64,000 nucleotides of DNA, taken from contig JAGPYM010000008.1 of assembly GCA_020736575.1 (NCBI GenBank), positions 558,001 to 622,000 on the forward strand, read 5' to 3'. Below are positions 42,123-52,966 of the stretch, in pieces. The notes beneath the pieces are model-generated. The model did not search any database and was not told where the DNA came from. It saw only the letters and a list, made by a program, of their open reading frames with translations. The DNA comes from Thelonectria olida (Eukaryota > Ascomycota > Sordariomycetes > Hypocreales > Nectriaceae). The number at the start of each line of letters is the position of its first letter. The stretch's first letter is position 1. Made by a program: the position numbers and the translations under genes.

Positions 42123-43127
42123 CTAGTTCGCCCCAGCCTCTGCCTCTGCCTCTTCCCGTGTCTTCTGTTGGGCCTCTTGGAATTTCGTTTTCTGGTCGCG
42201 GTATAGCTTCATCAGCTTCTTATTCTCCAAAGCCATTGTGGCTGCCTTTTGCCCTGCTTCCTTCTTTCCGAGCGCCGAGCCTATACCCAACAGCTTGTTT
42301 GTTTCCCCCCATCCATCCAGATACACGCCCATAGTAAACAGTGGCAGCCCGAGATTCCGATCCTTCTTGTCCTTGTTTGGCATGTCCTCGTATCGTAGGC
42401 GGATTCCCTTGACCATCAAAATTTGTGCCAGCCGCTCTTTGGGCAAGACATTCTTGTTTCCACCACTTGAGCCAGCTTCATCGTTGCCTGTCTTCCCTGA
42501 CATCTTTAAAGCCCTGAGCTTTTCTTCCTTCTGAATTTGGTCCTTGATTGTTCTGCCCCAGAGCGCCTTGAGCCAGGAGGCGACGTTGGCAAGACCATTA
42601 ACGGGGTCTGAAATAATGACACCTGCGACATATGCCTCGAAGATGTCGCCGTAAATTTTGGTGATGGAATCTTTGCTTTTTGGCTCAGACCGACTCAGAT
42701 CGGTAAGTGAAGGGAGCCGTGCTCGCTTCTCCATTTTGTAAAGTCGGAAGTATTCTGCAAGTGTCGTATTGCGGACCAGCTGCTCTCGAAGCTGCGAGCT
42801 CCGGCCTGCTGAGGTAAGGTTAAATGTCTGGAAAATCAGGATTGTAGCCACCATTTCAAGGTATGCATCGCCAACCCATTCGTAACGCTCATAATTGCAG
42901 GTCATATCGACGCCTCGATGAGTGAATACCGCAGTCTCAACCTCAGGGTCTAGAATTTTGGGTAAAGGTGGCAACTGAGAGGAGATTTCAGATGATGACC
43001 AAGGCGTCACCGTGTTTGGGGGTGGGATGGCCATTGGTAATGCTGTTGACGTCGACAATGACTGACGGTGTTGCCGTTTTCTCTGATGTTGGTCATCGTC
43101 TGCACTTGGTATCGGTCGCTTGCTCAT
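42123..43127 (-). CDS. RNase III (Rnt1/Pac1-like)
   Basis: Double-strand-specific endoribonuclease that processes rRNA and snRNA precursors in the nucleus. Single exon, 334 aa. RNase III domain at about residues 55-205: THRGVDMTCNYERYEWVGDA carries the signature with catalytic Glu and Asp, and KIYGDIFEAYVAGVI carries the second Asp/Glu pair. Acidic catalytic positions are kept, which distinguishes it from the inactive RNase III folds of mitoribosomal proteins mL44/mL57. A double-stranded-RNA-binding fold follows (about 230-320: LPLFTMGVYLDGWG, GIGSALGKKEAGQKAATMAL). The start is Lys/Arg/Gln-rich, without a mitochondrial presequence pattern. Divergent from mS33. Confidence 0.88.
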   Translation of the reverse strand: MSKRPIPSADDDQHQRKRQHRQSLSTSTALPMAIPPPNTVTPWSSSEISSQLPPLPKILDPEVETAVFTHRGVDMTCNYERYEWVGDAYLEMVATILIFQTFNLTSAGRSSQLREQLVRNTTLAEYFRLYKMEKRARLPSLTDLSRSEPKSKDSITKIYGDIFEAYVAGVIISDPVNGLANVASWLKALWGRTIKDQIQKEEKLRALKMSGKTGNDEAGSSGGNKNVLPKERLAQILMVKGIRLRYEDMPNKDKKDRNLGLPLFTMGVYLDGWGETNKLLGIGSALGKKEAGQKAATMALENKKLMKLYRDQKTKFQEAQQKTREEAEAEAGAN

Positions 43128-43364
43128 TTTGTTGCTGAAATTTGAGAAAATCCTTGATGTTCGATGTCCGGTGTGGTTTTTGCTGGTGTAAATTTGAGGC
43201 TCACTGAGATCTCAGCGAGTTGATGAAGCATTCAACTTCAGACCCACCTGGAAATTCAGGCAACCAATCAAATTGTGCGTGTGCGACGTCGGCTCAGAAT
43301 GCTTCAGACGTCAATCCAACCTCCAAAAAAGTTGAAGGAAGCACATTTCGTCGATAATGTCAAG

Positions 43365-43845
43365 ATGAGTGTCCCACGATCACGAGTATTGGACTTGATG
43401 AAGGTAAGAGCCTCACGAAACGGTCTTCACACCATTTACTAATTGGTACTAGGCGCAATGCCAAGTCTTCGCGACCACCTTCAACCCTCAAGGTGTCCGC
43501 ATGGGCAACAAGATTCTACGACAACGCCTCAAGGGCCCAGCCGTGGCTGCGTACTATCCTCGAAAGACGGCGACGATTAAGGATCTGAAGCGCGAATTCG
43601 GTCCTGTACTGGCGACTTGGGATGAGGCCGAGGAGGATCGATTCGAGTACATTGAAGAGTAGGCGTGGACCAGCATCAGATTTGCGATGTGAAGACAAGG
43701 CTGACGGTGAAAACGCAGACTGAAGCTACGTGGAAAGAGCGCACCCAAGAAGAAGAGAGGACCTCCCGGTATGTCTGATTATCCAAATCGTCAAGATCAA
43801 TGGCTAACCAACCCTGCAGCTCCTACTCCGAGCCGGAAGAAGTAA
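43365..43845 (+). CDS. rsm27: Mitochondrial small ribosomal subunit protein mS33 (Rsm27)
   Basis: Structural protein of the mitochondrial small subunit. Four exons: 43365-43403, 43453-43658, 43719-43768, 43820-43845; 106 aa, the family size. Visible family sequence: RSRVLDLMKAQCQVFATTFN, PQGVRMGNKILRQRLKGP, AAYYPRKTATIKDLKREFG, and a Lys/Pro-rich end (KKKRGPP, TPSRKK). Only 237 bp separate its ATG from that of the RNase III gene, so both share a promoter. Confidence 0.92.
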
Positions 43846-45236
43846 ATGATGGTCACACACCATGACGCCCCCGATTTGGACGGCCGGTCCTTCGACAATA
43901 CATGTTTCATGCTTCAAGCGATGGATGGACCGTCAACTCGCTTACTGTGCGATGGAGAAGAGAAGGGGAATTTGGCCAATCCGAGCATGTAAAATACTTG
44001 TATCATTATCCAGCCTCTAGCCCTGTATGATGCGCAAATACTGGAATTCAAGTTTGGAAACTATATCGGAATCATCATTAGAGTGACGACTGGGCTGCCA
44101 AGAGGTGTCATGACGGATGAGGGGTCTAGTTGGTCTAAGGTTCTTACCGTTCACCAACTAGAGGTTGGAAGGTTTGATCATGTCTTCTCGCCCTGCAAGA
44201 CCGTTCTTGCTGCCTTCGAGAATGATGGAGTGCGCTACCACTCCGAAGTGCCCTCTTCTGCACAACTGTTATCCCCTCAGAATGGTCGGAACCTGCTCAA
44301 AGAAATCGTGTGTTTCCTCAGTCATGAGTATCAACATAGCTTTTCTATAACTGATTCCTAAGATATGTTTGCACAAACGATTGGGCTCGGCTCTCACCAC
44401 CTTGGATGTTTCCAACCTCGCGACACGATCCAAGTTTGGTATGCCAGTTACTACCGGTCTCGTCTGGGCACGGTCAGCTTGCTTGGAGCCTCACTCTTAC
44501 CCAACGCTGCAGACCAGTCATCCAGCTATCTCTCCTCCCGTCATTGCCCAACGCCCCGGCAGTTGACTGGGACAGAAATAGTAAGGGAGCAAGAGTCTCA
44601 CTCAGCTTGATCTCATCGTTGTATCTGTCTAGTGGCGTCACTTCGGCATCAGTCTTTCATCTAGGTACGCAACTCTCCTCGCGAGGTGGCTTGGCAACTC
44701 GTTGATTCCTTCTTCACAATGAGAGATGCCTGGGGGTGTTTTTTTCCACAGAGAAAGAGTGTGTGCGAATCACTACCTTAGATAAAGATCAAGTTTGTGC
44801 AGTTCGAGCCCTGCCAGGTGCTCTCAGCTGCCCACTAATAAAGGCTCGTTTGCTTGCTGGCTAGTTACCAGCTGCACCTGATGCGTCAGATGAATTAGTG
44901 GCTGCTCTTGACCACTCCCCCACTGGTTTGCTCACTGTTCCTTCCCAGAGTTTTGCCTTGCTTGTTCCTGCATTTGTGCCCAGTCAGTGAATAACTCTTC
45001 CTGCTAGCTCTCGTCCGCTCATTTCTCTCTCCTTCGCACCCTCGCCCTCTCCTCTCTCTCTCTCCCCCTCCCTCTTCCTCTCCTTCACACATCCAACTTC
45101 TCTCGTTTCCCTTCTCACACAACCACTTTCTTTGACCGAACCGATCTTTTCTTTCTTTCGTTCCATCATAAACTTAATCTTCCTCCATCCCACGAAGCTT
45201 GATTCCATCTGTGTTTCTCGCGTGATCCGCCACACC
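43846..45236. other. Intergenic, no gene seen
   Basis: The right half carries a long pyrimidine-rich leader (about 44990-45180) of the Pumilio-family gene. The rest shows no coding character on either strand. Confidence 0.5.
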
Positions 45237-47837
45237 ATGTCGGGCTTCGAAACCACGGGTTCCCCTCCGCAAAGGGCCACTACCACCTCGACTCGTATTT
45301 TCCAGGAGGAAAACCCAGGTGAAATTGGGGATACCCCATCGATGCCAGATGATGGTTCCGCTGTGAGTCGTCTCATTCTGCACCGTTTCGCCCAAATCCG
45401 CCTGAAAGAATTGCTCGTCCATTGCGGCCGTTGGCACTTCTCTCCCTCACCTCTTTGTTACTCTACAAATACAGGAGGAGGTACTGACTTAAGGTTGCCT
45501 AGCTCGATTCTGGACTTGGTGCTTCGATCAAGAAACACGTTTCTGTTCTGACTACTTCGAAGTTAGCCAACCAAGGGTTGATGCCAAAGGTTACTCCAAC
45601 CTCCTCCCAGTCCATAGCAAAGTTGCTAATCATCACAGAAGATCAAAGCAAATCACGATACAGCGACCATCGGCGACCCCTACCCAATGGACAAACTTCT
45701 TGCCAAGCTCTCCGAGCAACAAGCCGTTCTCACTCAGCAGAATGAGGCTCTGAAGTCGAGCGATGATGACAGCGTGTATGCCCGGGTCTTGGATCACGCC
45801 TCTTCAAGCAACTCCCTCCCGATCACACCGGCCACCGATGCCTTTCCGAGCACCGCCCCTACCACTCGGCCCGCCAGCGCTGAAGGCCGTGGTGAGAATG
45901 ACGAGGTCCGTTGCCTCAAGCTGCAGCTTGCCCACGCTCAGAACGAGATTTCCAAGCTCGACCGAGAACTCGCACATACGCGTTCTAACAAGGAAGAGCA
46001 CGAACCTTCTAGCTTTGGATTTCGGAATGCAACCCAAGTTTCTCGTGAAAGCACTTGGGGCCCACTCGACGATGCTCGCTCCGATACCAGTGACGCTCTG
46101 TCCGCCACTGCCTTCAACCGCACCAGAGGAATCTGGGGAAACGCGAAAGGCTCGTATGGGAATACCACCCTTCAAGCTCCAGTCGTCGAGCCGACTCCTA
46201 GCTCTTGGTTGGGAGGCCGAGGCTTTAACCAAGGGTATGGAGAACCGAGCACGACACCCTACCCGATGATTGAGGGATATCGTGGTGATCGTCTGACTCC
46301 CGACCCTGAAATAATTCGATCTGGTCATAATCGTCGTGGAAACCGCTACGAAAGCCGGTACAATTCTCCCCAGCCATTCAACAACGGGTACAATGGAGGC
46401 TACAACAATCCCGGCACTCAGTCGGACTTCATGGGCCCTCCTATGCCTATTAATTCAGGAAACGTTTCTCAGGGAATTACTCCGATGGGGATGGGTGCTT
46501 TCGCCCCTTACCAGCCCCAGACAATGGGAACACCCCTGTCCCCCCACGCTTCTGAATTCACCTCCAAGGTGTCTTGGAAGACCGATGTAAGTACGAGGAA
46601 GCAATATTCTTACTTCTTAGTGGCTAATATTATAATAGTCCGATGCGCCTGAGGGCCAGACTTACCTCGCTCCGACCGAGCCACTCAACTATCGTCGCCT
46701 GTTGGATCGCAACGTCAATTGCAACTGGAAATACATCGTGGACAAGATTGTTTGCAACAACGACCAGCAAGCATCTATCTTCCTGCAGCAAAAGCTCAAG
46801 GTCGGTACTCCTGAGCAGAAGTATGAGATTGTCGAGGCCATCGTGGCTCAAGCCTATCCTTTGATGGTCAATCGTTTTGGAAACTTCCTCGTACAGCGTT
46901 GCTTCGAGCATGGAACTCCGGAACAGGTTATCAAGATCGCCGAGTCTATTCGAGGAAACACTCTAAACCTCTCCATGGATCCATTTGGTTGCCACGTTGT
47001 CCAGAAAGCCTTTGATTCAGTCCCAGAAGACTACAAGACCATCATGGTGAACGAGCTTTTGCGCCGAATCCCCGAGACAGTCATTCATCGCTACGCATGC
47101 CACGTCTGGCAGAAACTATTCGAGCTTCGCTGGACGAAGACTCCACCTGTCATCATGTCCCATGTCAATGAAGCACTTCAGGGGATGTGGCACGAGGTTG
47201 CCTTGGGGGAGACTGGTAGTTTGGTTGTGCAGAATATATTTGAGAACTGCATGGAGGAGGACAAGGTATAATTCTTTGGACCTCCGTCGGTTGGAATTGT
47301 TAACTAACTGCTCTATAGCGCCCCTGCATCGAAGAAGTGCTCGCCAACATTAACATTGTTGCCCACGGCCAGTTTGGTAACTGGTGCATCCAGCACATTT
47401 GCGAACACGGCGCCCCTCCTGACCGCAGCCGAGCCATCGACCATGTTATTCGGTATGCAGCGGAGTATAGCACTGATCAGTTCGCCTCCAAGGTTGTCGA
47501 GAAGTGTCTCAAGATCGGGGGTGGTGATTTTCTTGCACGCTACTTGGACCGCGTTTGTGAAGGACGTCGAGACCGCACTCGCATCCCTCTGATTGACATT
47601 GCGAGTGACCAATATGGCAACTACCTCATCCAGTGGATCCTCAACAATGCTGCTTCTCAGCATCGCGAGATTGTCGCTGCCCATATTCGCAAGCACATGG
47701 TGTCCCTCCGCGGATCCAAGTTTGGATCTCGAGTTGGAATGCTCTGCACTAACCACGCCGTCACCACTCGCCCTGGTCCTGGTGTCGGTATCAGTGGACG
47801 CATGGCACCCAGTGCTCGCTTCGGCGGCTACCGTTAA
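45237..47837 (+). CDS. Pumilio/PUF-family RNA-binding protein
   Basis: PUF proteins bind UGU-containing 3'-UTRs and repress or localise mRNAs. Five exons: 45237-45362, 45503-45589, 45639-46586, 46639-47265, 47319-47837; 768 aa. The first half is low-complexity (Ser/Thr, then Gly/Asn/Tyr-rich GYNGGYNNPG) with one short coiled coil (LKLQLAHAQNEISKLDREL). The second half is the Pumilio domain. Repeats are visible as GNFLVQRCFEHG, GCHVVQKAFD, ACHVWQKLFE, GSLVVQNIFE, GNWCIQHICEHG, ASKVVEKCLK and GNYLIQWILN, with a degenerate first repeat. Recognition pairs in the last three (N/Q, S/E, N/Q) spell UGU. The exact orthologue group (Puf3, Mpt5 or other) is not assigned. Confidence 0.93.
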
Positions 47838-48641
47838 ATGCCCCTGATATCCTGAGCTCTCGGAATTTCGACTCCGAGACCACCGTTGCGGCGGCTTGGT
47901 ATGGTAACCGCACATCTCGTTCTTTGTTTGTCTTACCTTTGTCACTACCTCATGTTGACGAAGATGCCCTATCTGACTTCGCCAATCAATCGTTCACTCG
48001 TTGAGATCACGCGGAAACAACCAGAATTTGTCGACTTTTCTTAGAAACATCTTCCCACGCAAGTAATTTACAGATCACACGTCATCCTACGCTCAGCAGG
48101 CTACTGCTTGCCTGGGTGCATTGGACACATCATGGTTATGGATTTTGCAATATGGAGGGGACCGCAGACGCTAATCACCACCAGAGCAACACGCCTCAAG
48201 AGCCCACAGTTTGCATCTCAGACCCATGAGGTATTAATCTCATTAACCGAGGGCCATGTTCTTTCTAAGACCAGACTTTCATTAAACCACGACTGTTAGT
48301 GGTGGTGATCCTCGGGGAAGGATTGGAGAGGATTGAATCACAGGAAATGTGTACGGGGTTTTTTTTAGAGAGGGGATGAAGATTGAGCTTGTTAGTTACG
48401 CACAATGCATTAATAAAAGCTACCATTCTCTTAGTTTCGTGGCATGGCGATGGGGTGAAGCCGAGATACTTGATGATGTGAGGCCCGACAGAAAGTTGTG
48501 GATTCTCTACCGAGTAAAGACTACCAAAGACTGAAATACATGGCTACATGGCCAACCTAGTGCCTACCCAACGCCATTCATGCTAATCGCTCAAAGAGAT
48601 AGCTACTAAGCTATCTGTATGATCCGGAAATAACTACCCGC
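47838..48641. other. Convergent 3' region, no gene seen
   Basis: Lies between the ends of the PUF gene and the Pex39-like gene. AT-rich toward the right. No coding frame is supported. Confidence 0.5.
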
Positions 48642-49477
48642 TCAAGGGTGAGGAGCCTCGTCATCGACAGGAGGAAATTCGTTGTCGAGGGTCTTAGGAG
48701 CATTAGGAAGTGCCATGGCGGAAGTGGCATCGTCCCTTTCCCAAGGCTTCTTAGGAGCAGCTCGTGCGCCAACTGGCTTGACGGACTTTGTGATGGAGAA
48801 TTAGTTGACGGAGTTGTGGGCAATCATGGGGGCAGATGGCAAACTCACAGGATCCCGGATAACTGTGTTGGGAATTTGGCGGATTCCAGGGACAGGCTTC
48901 CCTTCTTGGATCAACTTAAGCATCTCGGCGAAACCCATTGGGTAGTTGGGCTGGTCATCAGGTTCGCCTTGGGCAGCAGCGGCGTTGCGGTCGACGTAGA
49001 GGTCAGCCTTGGGCGCTGCTTGCTGCCAGTCGAGAGGCGGAACTGGGCTCCATGGGCTGGTGGCATCGATGCCCTCGGTTGCGTAGTAAGCGTCCGGGAG
49101 GACGTCAGGAGGGCTATAGTCGGGGTGCTTACTGAGCCAGCCTTGGTAGCGGGCGAAGTCGAGGGAGACTCCGATGCGTTTGTTGTAGTAGAAGATGCGG
49201 GCGTGGGTGGCCATGTCTACAAGGGAGCCCTGGGGGGTTTGGCCGGGTTCACCGAGAATGGCGTGGAGGCCAGACTATATGTGAACCAGTCAGTACGGAC
49301 CTTGGCATAAAGGATGCATGAGAGGGAGATGCGTGTGTAATGGAGGGGATTTGACGTTACCATAAAGTTCTTGTCCTTCCTCCAAGGGTATCCATCGAAA
49401 GCGTGGAAAATGGAATCATCGTCTGTGAGGGATTGGATCCCTGCGAGGCCGGACTGTCTAGGTTGGGATTGAGCCAT
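48642..49477 (-). CDS. KPWE-motif protein, candidate Pex39 family peroxin
   Basis: Exons are 49477-49361, 49274-48849 and 48785-48642 (228 aa). Residues about 1-60 read SIFHAFDGYPWRKDKNFM and SGLHAILGEPGQTPQGSLVD; the middle is MATHARIFYYNKRIGVSLDF and a Pro-rich linker. The last third carries the diagnostic stretch FAEMLKLIQEGKPVPGIRQI followed by PNTV, then APKKPWERDD. The pair 'I-x-x-G-K-P-x-P-G-I-x-x-I-P' plus 'K-P-W-E' defines the small family of human C6orf226 and yeast Yjr012c, recently described as the peroxin Pex39, which helps Pex7 carry PTS2 cargo. The role here is by homology from motif memory; no membrane segment is seen. Confidence 0.78.
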
Positions 49478-50462
49478 CGTGTTGTTGGTGGTGGTGGTGG
49501 CGGCGAGGGATGTTTGAGCGTCTGAGGTGGGATGAGATGAGATGAGTGGAATTGAGATGAAATAGAGCGGGCAGGGGCTGTGCTCTAGGAACCCATAGAT
49601 GGAGTAGATGGTTTGAAAATTAGAAGCAATTCGAGGTTAATATGCTTCGACAATTGAATTGTAAATGGACGTTTCTGGAATGATAGAACTCGGAATGACT
49701 GATGAGCATGAATGGGGATTTGTTGTTGTCGTTGCTGTGCTACACGGTGCGTGAGGGGTTGTAGGCGGGTGTAAATGCAGCGATTGGTACCACGCGGAAC
49801 GTGGGAGCAGGCATGTGAGAATTTGGGGGGAAGAGATGCCGTGGTTAAGGTGGTTGCAGGGCAGAGGGAAAACCTCGGCACATACGTTGGGCTACGTTAA
49901 CGCAAGCATGTCTGGGTGTCTTTGGGTGTGGAAGAGTTCTGGCAGTCAGATGCCCGCCCGGGACTGCTTTGACTGCAATGAAAGCTGGAGCACGTGCGAC
50001 TACGGGACGAGAATGTCAAGGAAAGACGTGATCAAGTGCTGGTAGGCGTGTGAAGGTACCGACGGGAATTTTTCGTAGATGATGAGTTCAGTCGTTCGCC
50101 GCCTTTGCATATAAGTGACAAGGACATTTGGCTTTTTTGTAGGCGGGTTTATCTCTCGAGAAATTGAAATGGTGATGGCATCAACTTCCCCCAAGAGACG
50201 AATAGGCTGAATCGGTACCTAGCAAGAAGCAACTGAAGACTGCGTACCTACGGAGTAGGCTCTGAGGACATCCCACGCTCCATCTTAGCGTCCGAGGCCC
50301 ACCATACACCCCCCGGGCCCTCGAACAGGGCCCTCCCCATGCCATCACTTCCACCCTCGTCGTTGTCGCCCTTGTCGACGGCTTCGACTTTTATCTCTTT
50401 CCCCCTCCTTCTCTCCCTTCCAGGTTCTCTTGGTCCTGCAATCACCAAGCTTCGCCGCCCCG
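49478..50462. other. Divergent intergenic region, no gene seen
   Basis: Promoters of the Pex39-like gene (left) and the PP2C gene (right, C/T-rich). A GTACCTA...TACGGAGTAGG motif lies near 50214-50260. No coding frame is supported. Confidence 0.5.
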
Positions 50463-52391
50463 ATGAATCGAGCCGTAGTGCGAGCTTTCCGCACAACCTC
50501 GCTCTCTACCGTCCGCGCCCTCTCTCGCTCAACCCCCCGTCGAGGTTTCTCGCTGTCCCTCTCCCTCGCCCAGGCAAAGGCCAAAGCCCACGCGAGCACC
50601 CGAACCCACGCCCGCGCAGCCAGTGCCGCTGTTCGTCGAGATCTATACGCGAAGGGTAATGTGCCCTTGAGGTCCTCCATGTACTTTCGCCGCCTCCCTG
50701 TCGCCCTCGTCTCCAGCGTCGTCGTCGGCTACGGCGCCTGGTACTCGTATAACACTGCTGCTGGCGTCGGTGTGGCTCCGAACCCGGCATCGGTCTCGCG
50801 CACTCTTACTGCCACCCAGGCGGATGGTCTGCCGACCCGCACTGTTCTCGTGGTTGGCGCCGACGAGCTGAGGCAGGGAACCATTGTCGGCGAGGGTCCC
50901 ATCTCCAAATTAACGGGTGACGACGGACGTCGCATTGTCGAGATGCTCACCCCTGACCAGGCCACTCACAAGCTGCGCAAGCTGGAGCAGTCTTTCTCTG
51001 TGAACCGCGGCGAGGGCGTCACCAGATACGACCTGGTTCAATTGCCCAGCAACGACCCCATCGAAGATGATCATGCCGAGAAGATTGTTCAGGTCCCTAG
51101 CCGTGCTGAGTCCGACAACAGCGACTGGATGTTTTGGGGAGTCTTTGATGGCCATTCGTGAGTCTGGCCGCCAACCATAGTCGAAGAAGGACATCAATAC
51201 TGATACAATTGCAGAGGATGGACTACGTCAGCGACTCTCCGCGAGAGCCTCATCAACTATGTTGCCCGCGAGCTCAACGATATTTACAAGAAGGCCGATG
51301 GCCAAGCTCTGAGCAACGATGTGGTCGATCTTGCTATAAAGACCGGATTCAACCGCTTAGACAATGAAATTGTTCACAAGAGCGTGGAGAAGGTTTTCAA
51401 GGGGGGTTCCAAAACAATAGCTGCTGAGCTTCTCCAGCCCGCCCTATCTGGATCTTGCGCCCTACTGTCCTTCTACGACAGTCGAAGCAAGCTTCTCAGA
51501 GTTGCATGTACTGGAGACTCCCGTGCCGTTCTCGGACGTCGATCAGATTCCGGGAAGTGGACAGCCACGGCGCTCTCTGAGGACCAGACAGGAGGTAGCC
51601 CTTCAGAGGCCGATCGTTTGCGCAAGGAACATCCTGGCGAACAGCATGTCGTCCGCAACGGTCGTGTTCTTGGCGGCCTAGAGCCAACCCGTGCCTTTGG
51701 TGATGCCGTCTACAAATGGAGCAAGGACGTTGCTTGGAAGCTTCGCGAGAATTTCTTCGGCCGAAGCCCTTCGCCGCTTCTGAAGACCCCCCCTTACGTG
51801 ACGGCGGAGCCCGTCGTGACGACAACCAAGATCCAGCCTGAGAACGGCGACTTTCTCGTCCTGGCTACTGATGGCCTGTGGGAGATGTTGACCAACGAAG
51901 AGGTTGTTGGTCTTGTCGGCAAGTGGGTTGAGACTCAGGCCAGCCCCTCGTCATCATCTCAGTTCGATGCGGCGTGGTCCAAGATTTTCGGATCATCCAA
52001 GTCTCCCCTCCCCGTTGAGGAGCGTAAAGAGGCTGGTCCTGATGGAAACAAGACTCCTATTCGTCTCGCCCAATGGGGCATCGACCCCGAGGCCAAGGAT
52101 CGATTCGTTGTCAAGGACAAGAACGTGGCCACTCATCTGGTCCGAAATGCCCTGGGAGGGACTAATGAAGAGCAAGTTTGCGCTCTTTTAACGTTGCCAT
52201 CTCCTTTCTCGCGACGTTATCGGTAAGACATCTCTCTCCATATCCATTCTCATACTGCCAAGCTAATCTTGTCTCTCTCCAGTGATGATCTAACTGTCCA
52301 AGTCATCTTCTTCGGCCAAGGCGAGAAGACGGGCGAGGTAACACTCAACTTGGAGGCTACTGCCCCCGAGGGCTTCAAGGCGAAGTTGTAA
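50463..52391 (+). CDS. Mitochondrial PP2C phosphatase (Ptc5/pyruvate dehydrogenase phosphatase type)
   Basis: Mg/Mn-dependent Ser/Thr phosphatase; relatives dephosphorylate the E1 subunit of pyruvate dehydrogenase. Exons are 50463-51157, 51215-52222 and 52283-52391 (603 aa). The N-terminus is Arg/Ser/Ala-rich without acids (MNRAVVRAFRTTSLSTVRAL), a matrix-targeting pattern, followed by one hydrophobic helix (LPVALVSSVVVGYGAWYSY) that may anchor it in the inner membrane. PP2C motifs: WGVFDGHSGW (first intron lies inside it), SGSCALLSF, CTGDSRAVLGRR, LSEDQTGG, GGLEPTRAFGD, LVLATDGLWEM, and RDDLTVQVIFFG across the second intron. All metal-binding Asp are kept. Confidence 0.93.
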
Positions 52392-52966
52392 GAAGCCTAG
52401 CGAGCTCTCGCGGTTGCTTCTGACAAAAACATATTGTCATGGAGTTTCAAGGCGTTGTGGGTGATGATATTTTGAACAACCAAACAACTCCCCTTGATAA
52501 GCGGTCTTTGCGTAGATGTCATTCTGTGTACAATTAGAAGGGGTGCGGCGACGGATAAACCTGGTGAATACGGTTACGATTGCGCTAGCGAAAGATAGCG
52601 AGAGAAGACTTGTATATTCTTTTTTTTAGGAACAGCTGAATCATTGATCCTGCATTTGCTACTTCCTAGAGATGCAGTGATGGTGAACTCGATGTGCGTA
52701 ACCAACGACTCTACGAGTGAGTTGGGTTATCTGGAACTACAGCCCCAGTCCGCAGGCGTTTTATATCCATCGATTAAATTAAGTAATGTCATGTCCCCTT
52801 GCGAACCCTTAACACTGTCTAGATGAACCTGAGTATATCCTTCAATAAGATATCAGAAGAAAAGGCCCTAAATATGTACTAGAACTGAGAAATAGAGTAG
52901 AAATACAATCAACCTCGCCATCCAGTTGGAGTATCTATACGCACAAGTGCCGGGAATGAGCACGTC
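52392..52966. other. Convergent 3' region, no gene seen
   Basis: 3' ends of the PP2C and TDT transporter genes; AT-rich in the middle. No gene is supported. Confidence 0.55.

Noticed and set aside
44775..44835. tRNA-like stretch with GTTCGAG
   Set aside because: The flanking bases do not form a T stem and no acceptor stem or anticodon arm pairs with it.
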